Under the pieces are notes generated by a model, which was given only the letters and a program-made list of their open reading frames with translations, did no database searches and was not told the DNA's origin. From Paraburkholderia tagetis (GTDB lineage Bacteria > Pseudomonadota > Gammaproteobacteria > Burkholderiales > Burkholderiaceae), in contig NZ_JAKLJA010000008.1 of assembly GCF_022213065.1 (NCBI RefSeq), forward strand, positions 62,001 to 126,000: a stretch of 64,000 bases of DNA. The letters run 5' to 3'. The position numbers were made by a program, and so were the translations under genes. How positions within the stretch are numbered: the stretch's first letter is position 1; every line of letters begins with the position of its first letter. This document shows positions 52,446 to 61,602 of the stretch, piece after piece.

Positions 52446-53048
52446 ATGTCGACGAGCCGGCGCAGCCTCACCGAAGACGCACAGGAAGTTTTTCGCGCGA
52501 TCGCGCTGATCGAGCTGGGTGCGCGCATGCAGGTGCTGGAGAGCGAGCTGTCGCTCTCGCGCGACCGCATGATCCGCCTGTATCGCGAGATCCGCGGCGT
52601 GTCGCCGCCCAAGGGGATGTTGCCGTTTTCGGCAGACTGGTACATGACGTGGCTCGCGAACATTCATGCTTCGCTGTTCTACAACACGTACCTGTTCCTG
52701 AAGAATGAAGCGCGTTGCTCGCATCTCGACGCGCTCACCAAGGGGTTCCGGCTGTACCTGGAACACTGCCAGCACAGCGGGACCGAGCCGGTGCTCGATC
52801 TCACGCGTGCATGGACCCTGGTGCGGTTTTTTGATGCCGATATTCTGCAGATGACGCCTTGCTGCCGTTGTGGCGGCAAATTCGTCGCGCACCGTCACGA
52901 CTTGCAGCACAACGTCGTGTGTGGCGCATGCCAGCCGCCTTCGCGCGCTGGCAAGACGAAAAAGGCGGCTGCAGCGCGACGGGGCGCAGAGCAGACCGAC
53001 CGCGACCTTCCGGTGCCAACGCCGGATGGCATTGCCGAGGCTGCATAA
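52446..53048 (+). CDS. flhC: Flagellar master regulator subunit FlhC
   Basis: A 200-residue protein. The conserved core is SLTEDAQEVFRAIALIELGA, SPPKGMLPFSADWYMTWLAN and a zinc site made of Cys 139, Cys 142, Cys 159 and Cys 162 (PCCRCGG and VVCGACQ). It binds DNA together with FlhD. The C-terminal 35 residues are Lys/Ala-rich and beyond the conserved domain. It shares its transcript with flhD. No other flagellar gene is in the window. Confidence 0.95.
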   Translation: MSTSRRSLTEDAQEVFRAIALIELGARMQVLESELSLSRDRMIRLYREIRGVSPPKGMLPFSADWYMTWLANIHASLFYNTYLFLKNEARCSHLDALTKGFRLYLEHCQHSGTEPVLDLTRAWTLVRFFDADILQMTPCCRCGGKFVAHRHDLQHNVVCGACQPPSRAGKTKKAAAARRGAEQTDRDLPVPTPDGIAEAA

Positions 53049-53229
53049 GCGTAGGAGACCGAAGATCCGGAGGGCCCCTCAGGCTGAACTGGACGCATCA
53101 AGACTAGACGCGAAGCCGTCCGGTGCTCGGAACGAGGGCCGGACGGCGAAGCGCATTCGGGATCGCAGCGCCGCTTGCGCACCGCCGGCGCTTTGCGCAT
53201 CGCCTTCCCGTTGTTCCGCACAATCCCTC

Positions 53230-54555
53230 TCAACTCCCGCTAAACATCTGCAAGACGAGCCACAGGTTCGCCGCCGTGATCACGGCGAACAGCAGCCATG
53301 CAATCAGGCGCGTGGGCAGCCGGTTCACGAACGCCCCCATCAGCGCGCGATCGTTCGTCATGCGGATGAGTGGCCACAGCGCGAACGGCAATTGCAGGCT
53401 CAATACCACCTGGCTTGCGACCAGCAGCTTGCCTACCGCGCCGTTGCCGAGCATCCACACTCCCGCGAAAGCGGGCATCAGCGCGAGCACGCGAGTGATG
53501 AGACGCCGCTGATAGCAGGGGATCTTCATCTGCAGGAAGCCTTCCATCACGACCTGCCCCGCCACGGTGCCGGTGAAAGTCGAGCTCTGCCCGGAAGCAA
53601 GCAGCGTCACGGCGAACAGCACGGCGGCGGCACCGCCGCCCACGACGGGCGCGAGCAGCTTGTAGGCATCTTCGATCTCGGTGACCTGGTTGTGGCCGCT
53701 CGCATGAAAGGCCGCCGCCGCGAGAATCAGAATGGCCGCGTTGATGAGCAGCGCGAGCGTGAGCGAGACGATGGTGTCGATCCGCGAAAGCCCGATGGCC
53801 TGTGCGAGGCTCGCGTGATCTCGCTTCACGGCGCGCGTCTGCACGATGGACGAGTGCAGATAGAGGTTATGCGGCATGACGGTCGCGCCGAGAATGCCGA
53901 TGGCGAGGTACAGCGGCTCGCGCAACGAGAGCGCGTGCCACGACGGCACCGCGCCCGCGAACACCGCGGGCCAGTGCGGCTTCACGAGCGCCAGTTCGAT
54001 CACGTAGCCCAAGCCGATGGTGGCGATGAGGCCGGCCATGATCGCCTCGAGCGTGCGGAAATTCTTGCCCTTGAGGCCGAGCACGATAACCGTGTCGAAC
54101 GCCGTGAGCACTACGCCCCATAGCAGCGAGCAGCCCAGCAGCAGATGGAACGCGAGTGCGCCGCCCAGCACCTCTGCAAGGTCGCACGCGATGATGGAAA
54201 GTTCGGCCAGCACCCACTGCCCGAGCGCGACAGGCTTCGAATAGCGTGTGCGCGACAGCTCGGCCAGATCGCGCCCGGTGACGATGCCAAGGCGCATCGC
54301 GAGACATTGCAGCGCCATGGCCGCGACGCTCGACAGCACGACGACGAACAGCAGCTGGTAGCCGTAGCGCGAACCGGCCTCGATATCGGTGGCCCAGTTG
54401 CCGGGGTCCATATAGCCGATCGACACCAGCAAGCCGGGTCCGGCGAATTGCCAGAATTTTTTCCAGAACGACGCCCGTGGTGAGACCTCCACGCTGCCCT
54501 GTACTTCGGACGGGCAAAATGGCGCCGTCGCCGTGGTCGGTAGTCTGAACTCCAA
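53230..54555 (-). CDS. mntH: Nramp-family divalent metal (Mn/Fe) transporter
   Basis: A 441-residue inner-membrane transporter. Helix 1 carries the metal-binding DPGNW in SIGYMDPGNWATDIEAGSR and helix 6 carries MPHN in GATVMPHNLYLHSSIV, both hallmarks of Nramp. The protein imports Mn2+ (or Fe2+) with protons. The start is taken as TTG 54555, eight bases after AGGA, giving MEFRLPTTATAPFCPSEVQG, the family N-terminus; the frame stays open for 135 more codons through satellite DNA, which is not coding. The promoter region is occupied by two satellites and an inverted-repeat element. Confidence 0.92.
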   Translation of the reverse strand: MEFRLPTTATAPFCPSEVQGSVEVSPRASFWKKFWQFAGPGLLVSIGYMDPGNWATDIEAGSRYGYQLLFVVVLSSVAAMALQCLAMRLGIVTGRDLAELSRTRYSKPVALGQWVLAELSIIACDLAEVLGGALAFHLLLGCSLLWGVVLTAFDTVIVLGLKGKNFRTLEAIMAGLIATIGLGYVIELALVKPHWPAVFAGAVPSWHALSLREPLYLAIGILGATVMPHNLYLHSSIVQTRAVKRDHASLAQAIGLSRIDTIVSLTLALLINAAILILAAAAFHASGHNQVTEIEDAYKLLAPVVGGGAAAVLFAVTLLASGQSSTFTGTVAGQVVMEGFLQMKIPCYQRRLITRVLALMPAFAGVWMLGNGAVGKLLVASQVVLSLQLPFALWPLIRMTNDRALMGAFVNRLPTRLIAWLLFAVITAANLWLVLQMFSGS

Positions 54556-54593
54556 CGGAACGTTCCTCGAGATGTGGATTGTCGCGCGTTGGG

Positions 54594-54629
54594 TTCCTGT
54601 TCCTGTTCCTGTTCCTGTTCCTGTTCCTG
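54594..54629. repeat. Hexanucleotide satellite (TTCCTG)6
   Basis: Six perfect copies of TTCCTG, 39 bp upstream of the mntH start codon. Perfect short tandem repeats are prone to slipped-strand changes in copy number. Confidence 0.92.
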
Positions 54630-54672
54630 CTTGCGGCGCGCGGTTGGTTCGTTGAGTGTACCGTTTCCTGGG

Positions 54673-54757
54673 GCGCTTGCTTTTTCGCGCTTGCTTTTTC
54701 GCGCTTGCTTTTTTCGTGCTTGCTTTTTCGTGCTTGCTTTTTCGTGCTTGCCTTTTC
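54673..54757. repeat. 14-15-bp satellite upstream of mntH
   Basis: Six units of the type GCGCTTGCTTTTTC / GTGCTTGCTTTTTC, one with an extra T. On the minus strand they give an open but low-complexity Lys/Ala/Ser frame that is not a protein. Confidence 0.88.
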
Positions 54758-55317
54758 GCGTTTCCTTGTTTTCGTGTCGGTCTGCAAGCGTTGCCCCTGT
54801 GCGGGGCGGCACCTACTTTTCTTTGCAGCCGCAAAGAAAAGTAGGCAAAAGAAAGCGGCTCAAACCGCCAGTGTGACGCCGTGCACCACTTGTCCTTAAT
54901 CGGAGTGGTTCCGGGGCATCCGTCACCTCGCACCTTCCAACTCAGTGACAAAGGAGTCATTCATCCCGCTGCTCGCTACGCGCGCAGCGGTCGGGTCTGC
55001 AGGGGAAACCACACGTACTGCCAAGCATTCGAATAGGCATGCACCCCATCGATTCGTATGCATTCCTCTGGTTTTGGATTATGCCCCACGGCGCGCGTAG
55101 CGCCGCCGGAGGGATGAGTCCTTAGTCACTCTGTTGTATGGCGCGTGGTGGCGGACGCTCCGGAACCGCTCCGATCACAGGCAAGTGGTGGACGGCGTCA
55201 CACTAGCGGTTTGAGCGGCTTTCTTTTGCCTACTTTTCTTTGCCGCGGCAAAGAAAAGTAGGTGCCGCCCCGCACAGGGGCAACACTAATAGACCGACAC
55301 GAATACAAGGAAACGCG
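54757..55317. repeat. 561-bp imperfect inverted-repeat element
   Basis: The left arm (from 54757) and the reverse complement of the right arm (to 55317) align for about 230 bp with roughly 85% identity by eye, leaving a loop near 54990-55085. Each arm contains a 34-bp palindrome, CCTACTTTTCTTTGC paired to GCAAAGAAAAGTAGG (54812-54845, 55229-55262, the second perfect), followed by a GCCGCCCCGCACAGGGGC block. There is no transposase gene. The element lies between the mntH and outer-membrane-factor genes and could act as a double terminator; it resembles a non-autonomous or dispersed intergenic repeat. Small open frames in it are artefacts. Confidence 0.8.
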
Positions 55318-55354
55318 AAACACCATGCCCCACGAAATCCAGAAAAAAACGCAC

Positions 55355-57010
55355 TCAGCGTAAAGCGACCGGCACAGCAGATGCACTACCAGGCTGCTGC
55401 ACACCCTCAGCCTTCGCGTCACCCCACCCGCCGCCCAACGCGCGAATCAGATTGACGGCGGCCACCGCCTGCGAGCCTTGCAAATGGCTCGCCTGCAACT
55501 GCGAAACCAGCACCGAACGCTCGCTGTCGATCACGTTCAGGTAGCTCACCTCGCCCTCTTCGTACTGCGTGCGCGAAAGATGCGCCGCGCGTTGCGAAGC
55601 ATTCACTGCGTCGTTCTGCGCGCCGATCTGGTCGTCGAGCAGGCGCAGGTCCGAGAGGTTGTCCTCCACCTCGCGAAACGCCACGAGCACCTGCTCGCGG
55701 TACTGCGCCACATCCTCGTCGTACTTCGCGCGCGCCTGCGCGAGATTGGCCTTGCGCCGCCCGCCATCGAAGAGGGGCAATGTGAGCGCCGTGCCAGCGA
55801 ACGGGCCAAGCAGAAACGCGCGGCTCGACCACATGAAGAGGTCGCCGAGCGAAGCCGATTCGTATCCGAACGCGCCGGTGATGTCGAGCTTCGGAAAAAA
55901 CGCCGACTTCGCGAGGCCCACGCGCGCGTTCGCGGCCGCCATCGCGCGCTCGGCGGCGGCGATGTCGGGGCGGCGTTCGAGCAGCGTCGAAGGCAGGCCC
56001 GGCGGCACGCTCACGGTCACCGGTGCAAGCGGCGTCTCGGGGAACGTGAAGTCCGCCGGCGCCTTGCCGAGCAGGATCGCGAGGCTGTGCTCCGAAGCCG
56101 CGCGCTGGCGCGCCACGCCCACGGCGTCGGCGCGTGCGCTCGCCACTGCGTTGCGCGCCTGCGAAACGTCGAGCTCGCTGATGTCGCCTTCCTTGAAGCG
56201 GCGCTCGACGAGCTTGAGCGCGTCCTCGCGCAACGCCACGGTGCGCCGGTAGAGATCGACGTCTGAGTCGAACTGGCGCAACTGGAAGTAGTTTTGTGCG
56301 ACATCGGCCTGCAGTGCGAGCTGCACCGAGCGGAACAGCGCCTCGCTCTGCTGCGCGTCGGCCTGCGCGGCGTGCACGTTCGAGCCCACGCGGCCGAACA
56401 GATCGACTTCGTAGCTCGCCGTCGCCTGGGCGCGCCAGAGCGTTTGCGCGGGCACGTTGGCGTTTTGCGGCAGATACTGCGAGGCCGGCGAGGCGCGCTC
56501 GCGCGTAGGCCCGAAGCCCGCGTCGATCGACGGGAACCACGAGGCGCGCGCCGACTGCGTGAGCGCACGCGCCTGCTGCACGCGCGCGGCGGCTGCCTTG
56601 AGGTCCTGGTTCGCGGCCTGCGCCTGCGCTTCGAGCTGGTCGAGCGCGGGGTCGCCGAACACCTTCCACCACGCGCCGCGATGCGCGTCGTCGGCGGGTT
56701 GCGCGGGCGTCCATAAACCCACGTCGTGCGGGCCTGCGGGCTGATTTTGCGCTTGACCCTGCGCTTGACCCTGCGCTTGACTCTGCACTTGACCCTGCGT
56801 TTTTCCCTGCGCTTGTCCTTGCGTTTGCAGCGGCGCTTCCTTATACGCATTCGGCACGCCCGCGTCGGGCACCTTGTACGTCGGTTCGACATTGCACGCG
56901 GCAAGCCACGCGAACAGCGCGACACTCGCAGCCAGCCGCGTCAAGCGCCAGAAGCTGCCCATCTCTTCCACACCGCGAGGTTTCGCGGGCGAGGCCGAAT
57001 AGTTAGTCAT
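55355..57010 (-). CDS. RND efflux outer-membrane factor (OprM/NodT family lipoprotein)
   Basis: A 551-residue outer-membrane channel of the OpcM/OprC type. ATG 57010 is preferred (AAGG upstream). Lipobox WLAAC is followed by NVEPTYKVPDAGVPNAYKEA, then an unusual Gln-rich linker of four-residue units (12-bp DNA repeats at 56749-56820), then the two OEP repeats: LKAAAARVQQARALTQSARAS, FQLRQFDSDVDLYRRTVALRED, RRPDIAAAERAMAAANARVG and YEEGEVSYLNVIDSERSVL. It docks with the adaptor and pump encoded upstream. It is the last gene of the operon and starts 15 bp after the pump stop. Confidence 0.92.
   Translation of the reverse strand: MTNYSASPAKPRGVEEMGSFWRLTRLAASVALFAWLAACNVEPTYKVPDAGVPNAYKEAPLQTQGQAQGKTQGQVQSQAQGQAQGQAQNQPAGPHDVGLWTPAQPADDAHRGAWWKVFGDPALDQLEAQAQAANQDLKAAAARVQQARALTQSARASWFPSIDAGFGPTRERASPASQYLPQNANVPAQTLWRAQATASYEVDLFGRVGSNVHAAQADAQQSEALFRSVQLALQADVAQNYFQLRQFDSDVDLYRRTVALREDALKLVERRFKEGDISELDVSQARNAVASARADAVGVARQRAASEHSLAILLGKAPADFTFPETPLAPVTVSVPPGLPSTLLERRPDIAAAERAMAAANARVGLAKSAFFPKLDITGAFGYESASLGDLFMWSSRAFLLGPFAGTALTLPLFDGGRRKANLAQARAKYDEDVAQYREQVLVAFREVEDNLSDLRLLDDQIGAQNDAVNASQRAAHLSRTQYEEGEVSYLNVIDSERSVLVSQLQASHLQGSQAVAAVNLIRALGGGWGDAKAEGVQQPGSASAVPVALR
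56749..56820 (-). repeat. 12-bp minisatellite inside the outer-membrane factor gene
   Basis: Six contiguous 12-bp units of the type GCGCTTGACCCT, encoding QGQA-like tetrapeptides on the minus strand between the lipidated Cys region and the conserved channel domain. All units keep the frame. Confidence 0.9.
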
Positions 57011-57025
57011 CTTTATCATCCTTGC

Positions 57026-60000
57026 TTACGCGTCCACCGTGGACCGGGCCGCGCGTGCGTTGTCCTTTTGCGCGACGTGTATCGTGCCGCCCGCAATCGT
57101 GCGCAGCACCACGTAGAACACCGGCGTCAGCAGCAGGCCGAAAGCCGTCACGCCGAGCATGCCGAAGAACACCGCCACGCCCATCGCATGACGCATCTCC
57201 GAGCCCGCGCCCGACGAAAGCACGAGCGGCACCACACCCATGATGAATGCAATGGACGTCATCAGAATCGGGCGCAGGCGCAGGCGGCTTGCCTCGATGG
57301 CAGCCGAAAGCGGCGTGTGTCCGTCGTGTTCGAGCTCGCGCGCGAACTCCACGATCAGGATCGCGTTCTTCGACGCGAGCCCCACCAGCACCATCAAGCC
57401 GATCTGCGTGAAGATATTGTTATCGCCGTGCGTGAGCCACACGCCGGTCAGCGCGCACAGCACGCTCATCGGCACAATCAGGATCACGGCGAGCGGCAGC
57501 GTCAGGCTCTCGTAAAGCGCGGCCAGCACGAGGAACACCAGCAGCACGCTGATCGGAAACACCCAGATGCCCGAGTTGCCCGCGAGAATCTGCTGATACG
57601 TGAGGTCGGTCCACTCGAACTTGATGCCGCGCGGCAGCACCTCGGCCGCGATGCGCTCCGCCGCCGCCTGCGCCTGGCCCGACGAGTAGCCCGGCGCGGG
57701 CCCGCCGTTGATGTCGGCAGCCGTGTAGCCGTTGTAGCGCACCACCATCTCGGGACCGTAGGTGGGCGTCACCGTCACGAGCGATGAAAGCGGCACCATG
57801 TCGCCCGCGGCGTTGCGCGTCTTCAGTTGCAGGATGTCGTCGGCCTTCTGGCGGAACGGCGCATCGGCCTGCACGCGCACCTGGTAGACGCGCCCAAAGC
57901 GGTTGAAGTCGTTCACATAGAGCGAGCCCAGATAGATCTGCATGGTCTCGAACACGTCAGTGACCGGCACGCCAAGCTGCTTGGCCTTGGTGCGGTCGAG
58001 ATCCACGTTCAGTTGCGGCACGTTGATCTGATAGCTCGAGAAGGTCGGGCCGAGTTCGGGCGTCTTCGCCGCGCGCTTCACGAAGTCCTCGGTCGCACGG
58101 TTGAGCGCTTCATAGCCGAGCGCCCCGTGATCCTCCAGTTGCATCTTGAAGCCGCCCAGCGTGCCGAGGCCGAGCACCGGCGGCGGTGGGAACACGGCAA
58201 TGAACGAGTCCTTGATGTTCGCGTACTGCTGGTTGAGCGCACCCGCAATCGCGCCCGCCGCAAGCGCCTTGCCCTTGCGTTCCTTGAACGGCTTGAGCGT
58301 GACGAACACAATGCCGGCGCTCGAACTATTGGTGAAGCCGTTCACGGAAAGGCCAGGGAACGCCACCGCGCTTTCCACCCCCGGTTGCTTGAGTGCGATC
58401 GCGCTCATGTCGCGAATCACGTTCTCCGTGCGGTCGAGCGAGGCGCCATTGGGCAGTTGCGCGAACGCGATCAGATATTCCTTGTCCTGCGCGGGCACGA
58501 AGCCGCCCGGCACGATGCGCGCCATCAGCACCGTCGCGCCGATCAGCACCGCATAGACCGCAAGCATCCCGCCCTTGTGACGCAGCACGCTGTTCACGCC
58601 GCGCCCGTAGTCTTCCGAGCCGCGATGGAACACCTTATTGAAGCGCCGGAAGAAGCCGCCCAGCACGCGGTTCATCACGCGCGTGAGCCAGTCCTCCTTT
58701 GCGTCGTGGCCGCGCAGCAAGAGGGCGGAGAGCGCCGGCGAAAGCGTGAGCGAGTTGAACGCGGAGATCACCGTCGAAATGGCGATGGTCATCGCGAACT
58801 GCTTGTAGAACTGGCCCGTGAGACCGCTCATGAACGCGAGCGGCACGAACACGGCCACGAGCGTGAGCGCAATGGCGATAATCGGCCCGCTCACCTCCTG
58901 CATGGCCTTGTAAGTCGCGTCGCGCGCGGAAAGCCCGCTGGCGATGTTGCGCTCGACGTTCTCCACCACCACGATCGCGTCGTCCACCACAATGCCGATG
59001 GCGAGCACCATGCCGAACAGCGACAAAGCATTGATCGAGAAGCCGAACGCCAGCAGCAGCGAGAACGTCCCCACGATCGACACCGGCACGGCAATGAGCG
59101 GAATGATCGACGCACGCCAGGTTTGCAGGAACACGATCACCACGACCACGACCAGCGCGATGGCTTCGAGCAGCGTATGCACGACCGCCTCGATGCTCGA
59201 GCGCACGAACTGCGTGGGGTCGTAGACGATGCGGTAGTCCACGCCCGCGGGCATGTCCGCCTTGAGCTCCTTCATCGCCTCGCGCACCTGGTCGGAGATC
59301 GCGAGCGAATTCGCGCCCGGCGCCTGATTGATTGCGAGCGCAACGGCCGGCTTGTTGTCGAGCAGCGAGCGCAGGCCGTATTCGGATGCCGCAAGCTCGA
59401 TGCGCGCGATGTCGCGCAAATACGTTACGCCACCGTCGGGATTGGTCTTGACGATGATGTTGCCGAATTCGCTTTCCGTACGCAGACGACCGCGCGCATT
59501 CACGTTCAGTTGCAGCGGCGTGCCAGGCACGCTCGGCGAGGCGCCGATTACGCCCGCCGCGACCTGCACGTTCTGCTCGCGAATCGCGTTCACCACGTCC
59601 TCAGCCGTGAGATTGCGCTGCGCCACCTTCTGCGGATCGAGCCAGATGCGCATGGCGTAATCGCCCGAGCCCCACAGTTGCACCTGGCCCACGCCCCGGA
59701 TGTTCGAGAGGCGGTCCTTGACGTTGAGGAGCGCATAGTTGCGCAGATACGTCATGTCGTATTGATTGTTCGGCGAGATCAGGTGCACCACCATCGTGAG
59801 CGTGGGCGAGCTCTTGATGGTCGTGATGCCGAGGCGCTGCACGTCCTCGGGCAGGCGCGGCAGTGCCTGGTTCACGCGGTTTTGCACGAGCTGCGTGGCC
59901 TTGTCCGGGTCGGTGCCCAGACGGAACGTGACCGTGAGCGTGAGATTGCCGTCGCTATTGGCCTGCGACTGCATGTAGAGCATGTTCTCGACGCCGTTGA

Positions 60001-60211
60001 TCTGCTCTTCGAGCGGCGCGGCCACGGCTTCGGCAATCACCTTCGGGTTCGCGCCCGGATACTGCGCGTGAACCACCACCGAAGGCGGCACGACCTCGGG
60101 ATATTCGGAGATCGGCAACTGGAACAGTGCGATCACCCCGGCCAGCAGGACCAGCACGGACAGCACGCCCGCGAAGATCGGCCGGTCGATGAAGAATTTC
60201 GATATGTTCAT
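57026..60211 (-). CDS. RND multidrug efflux pump, CeoB/BpeF/MexF-like
   Basis: A 1061-residue HAE1-family pump. The N-terminus NISKFFIDRPIFAGVLSVLV, the block YPEVVPPSVVVHAQYPGANP and the porter sequence ENMLYMQSQANSDGNLTLTV are close to the MexF/CeoB group. GIVVDDAIVVVENVERNIAS contains the TM4 Asp pair of the proton relay. Twelve helices and two large periplasmic loops (after TM1 and TM7) are evident. In Burkholderia, pumps in this operon context export chloramphenicol, trimethoprim and fluoroquinolones; that substrate range is transferred knowledge. Gene order llpE-adaptor-pump-channel, with a divergent LysR gene, matches bpeEF-oprC and ceoAB-opcM. Confidence 0.94.
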   Translation of the reverse strand: MNISKFFIDRPIFAGVLSVLVLLAGVIALFQLPISEYPEVVPPSVVVHAQYPGANPKVIAEAVAAPLEEQINGVENMLYMQSQANSDGNLTLTVTFRLGTDPDKATQLVQNRVNQALPRLPEDVQRLGITTIKSSPTLTMVVHLISPNNQYDMTYLRNYALLNVKDRLSNIRGVGQVQLWGSGDYAMRIWLDPQKVAQRNLTAEDVVNAIREQNVQVAAGVIGASPSVPGTPLQLNVNARGRLRTESEFGNIIVKTNPDGGVTYLRDIARIELAASEYGLRSLLDNKPAVALAINQAPGANSLAISDQVREAMKELKADMPAGVDYRIVYDPTQFVRSSIEAVVHTLLEAIALVVVVVIVFLQTWRASIIPLIAVPVSIVGTFSLLLAFGFSINALSLFGMVLAIGIVVDDAIVVVENVERNIASGLSARDATYKAMQEVSGPIIAIALTLVAVFVPLAFMSGLTGQFYKQFAMTIAISTVISAFNSLTLSPALSALLLRGHDAKEDWLTRVMNRVLGGFFRRFNKVFHRGSEDYGRGVNSVLRHKGGMLAVYAVLIGATVLMARIVPGGFVPAQDKEYLIAFAQLPNGASLDRTENVIRDMSAIALKQPGVESAVAFPGLSVNGFTNSSSAGIVFVTLKPFKERKGKALAAGAIAGALNQQYANIKDSFIAVFPPPPVLGLGTLGGFKMQLEDHGALGYEALNRATEDFVKRAAKTPELGPTFSSYQINVPQLNVDLDRTKAKQLGVPVTDVFETMQIYLGSLYVNDFNRFGRVYQVRVQADAPFRQKADDILQLKTRNAAGDMVPLSSLVTVTPTYGPEMVVRYNGYTAADINGGPAPGYSSGQAQAAAERIAAEVLPRGIKFEWTDLTYQQILAGNSGIWVFPISVLLVFLVLAALYESLTLPLAVILIVPMSVLCALTGVWLTHGDNNIFTQIGLMVLVGLASKNAILIVEFARELEHDGHTPLSAAIEASRLRLRPILMTSIAFIMGVVPLVLSSGAGSEMRHAMGVAVFFGMLGVTAFGLLLTPVFYVVLRTIAGGTIHVAQKDNARAARSTVDA

Positions 60212-60294
60212 GGGTCGCTCTTAATTTCGGATGACTAACTGGATGCGAGGATCGCACTCGCCGCTATGACCAAAGCCGCGGCGAGTGCGGCGCG

Positions 60295-61536
60295 TCAGGA
60301 AGTCCTGGCAGGCGTTGGTGCTGACTTTGAGGCTGAATTCGCGACTGAGGGCGCAGACGCATTGGCAACACCCGCGTCCGGGTCGCCGTTCATCGGTACC
60401 TCGTGCGAGCGCACGGCCTCGCCCGGCCGCACGCGCTGCGTGCCGTTCACGATCACCTGGTCGCCCGCCTGCAAACCGCCCAGGATCACGCGCAGATTGC
60501 CCTGCTGGCCGCCGATTCGCACGTTGCGATATGCGACCTTGCCCGCGCCGTCCACGACATAGACGAACTTCTTGTCCTGATCCGTGCCGATGGCCGCTTC
60601 GTCGACGAGCAGCGCCGGATGAGGCGCACTGCCGCTCACCTTGATGCGCGCGTAGAGGCCCGGCACGAGCGCGCCATCGGTGTTGTCGAAGCGCGCGCGC
60701 ACGCGGATCGTGCCCGAGGACGTGTCGAGCCGGTTGTCCACCGACTCGATCGTGCCGCTGCGCGAATAGCCGGTCTCGTTCGCGAGCCCCAATTCGACCG
60801 GCACTTTCGAGCCCACTTTCATGCGGCTGATGTAGTCCAGATAGGTCTGCTCGTCGGCGTCGAATTCGGCGTAAATGGGCGAGACCGAAACGAGCGTCGT
60901 GAGCGGCGGCGCGCTCGCGCCCGCCGATACCACGTTGCCCACGGTGATCTCGGCGCGCGACACCCGCCCCGATACTGGCGCGACGATGCGCGTATAGCCG
61001 AGGTTGATTTGCGCGGCTTCGAGCGCCGCTTGTGCGGCCTTGAGATTCGCGCCCGCCTCGCGCGCGGCGTTCTGCTTCTCGTCGTAATCGCGCTTCGCGA
61101 TGGCGTTGTCGCCGATGAGGCGCTGCGCGCGCGCCCAGTCGCTCTGCGCGTAGCCGGTGCGCGCCTGCGCGGCAGCCACCTGCGCTGCGGCCTGGTCGAC
61201 GGCGGCCTGATACGGGCGCGGATCGATCACGAAAAGCGTGTCGCCCTTTTTCACGAGCGCACCGTCGCGGAAATTCACGGAAACGATCGTGCCCGAGACC
61301 TGCGGCCGGACCTCGACTTTCTCGACGGCGGCCATGCGGCCCGAGTAGGTCTGCCAGTCAGTGACATTGCGCTTGAGTACGGCGGCCACATCCACCTCGG
61401 GCGCCGGCGGGGCTTCGGCGGCGACAGCCGGGTGCGAATCCAGACGCATGGCAACGAGCGAGCCGAACCCCGCAACGACGAGAACAGCGGCCACCGCGAG
61501 CGCAATACGCTTACGGGAATGCGAGTTGAGTGACAT
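60295..61536 (-). CDS. RND efflux periplasmic adaptor (membrane fusion protein)
   Basis: A 413-residue adaptor of the MexE/CeoA/BpeE type. An N-terminal membrane anchor (RIALAVAAVLVVAGFGSLVAM) is followed by the lipoyl half EVRPQVSGTIVSVNFRDGAL, an alpha-hairpin (about 100-170; YQAAVDQAAAQVAAAQART), the second lipoyl half YTRIVAPVSGRVSRAEITVG and beta-barrel blocks. No lipobox is seen, so the anchor is proteinaceous. It links the pump at 57026 to the channel at 55355. There are 83 bp between its stop and the pump start. The C-terminus is Ser/Ala-rich. Confidence 0.93.
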   Translation of the reverse strand: MSLNSHSRKRIALAVAAVLVVAGFGSLVAMRLDSHPAVAAEAPPAPEVDVAAVLKRNVTDWQTYSGRMAAVEKVEVRPQVSGTIVSVNFRDGALVKKGDTLFVIDPRPYQAAVDQAAAQVAAAQARTGYAQSDWARAQRLIGDNAIAKRDYDEKQNAAREAGANLKAAQAALEAAQINLGYTRIVAPVSGRVSRAEITVGNVVSAGASAPPLTTLVSVSPIYAEFDADEQTYLDYISRMKVGSKVPVELGLANETGYSRSGTIESVDNRLDTSSGTIRVRARFDNTDGALVPGLYARIKVSGSAPHPALLVDEAAIGTDQDKKFVYVVDGAGKVAYRNVRIGGQQGNLRVILGGLQAGDQVIVNGTQRVRPGEAVRSHEVPMNGDPDAGVANASAPSVANSASKSAPTPARTS

Positions 61537-61602
61537 GGCGAGCTCCAGAAAAATGAGTACTTGTTTTTCGATGAATACGTTCTTCGGCGCGCTGCGGCAG
61601 TG

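Noticed and set aside
53049..53229. Possible small gene between flhC and mntH
   Set aside because: Open frames exist on both strands but are continuations or shadows; no ribosome binding site or composition signal.
54556..54960. 135-codon N-terminal extension of MntH
   Set aside because: It translates the satellites and part of the inverted-repeat element (Lys/Ala/Ser and Gly/Thr runs); the family N-terminus begins at TTG 54555.
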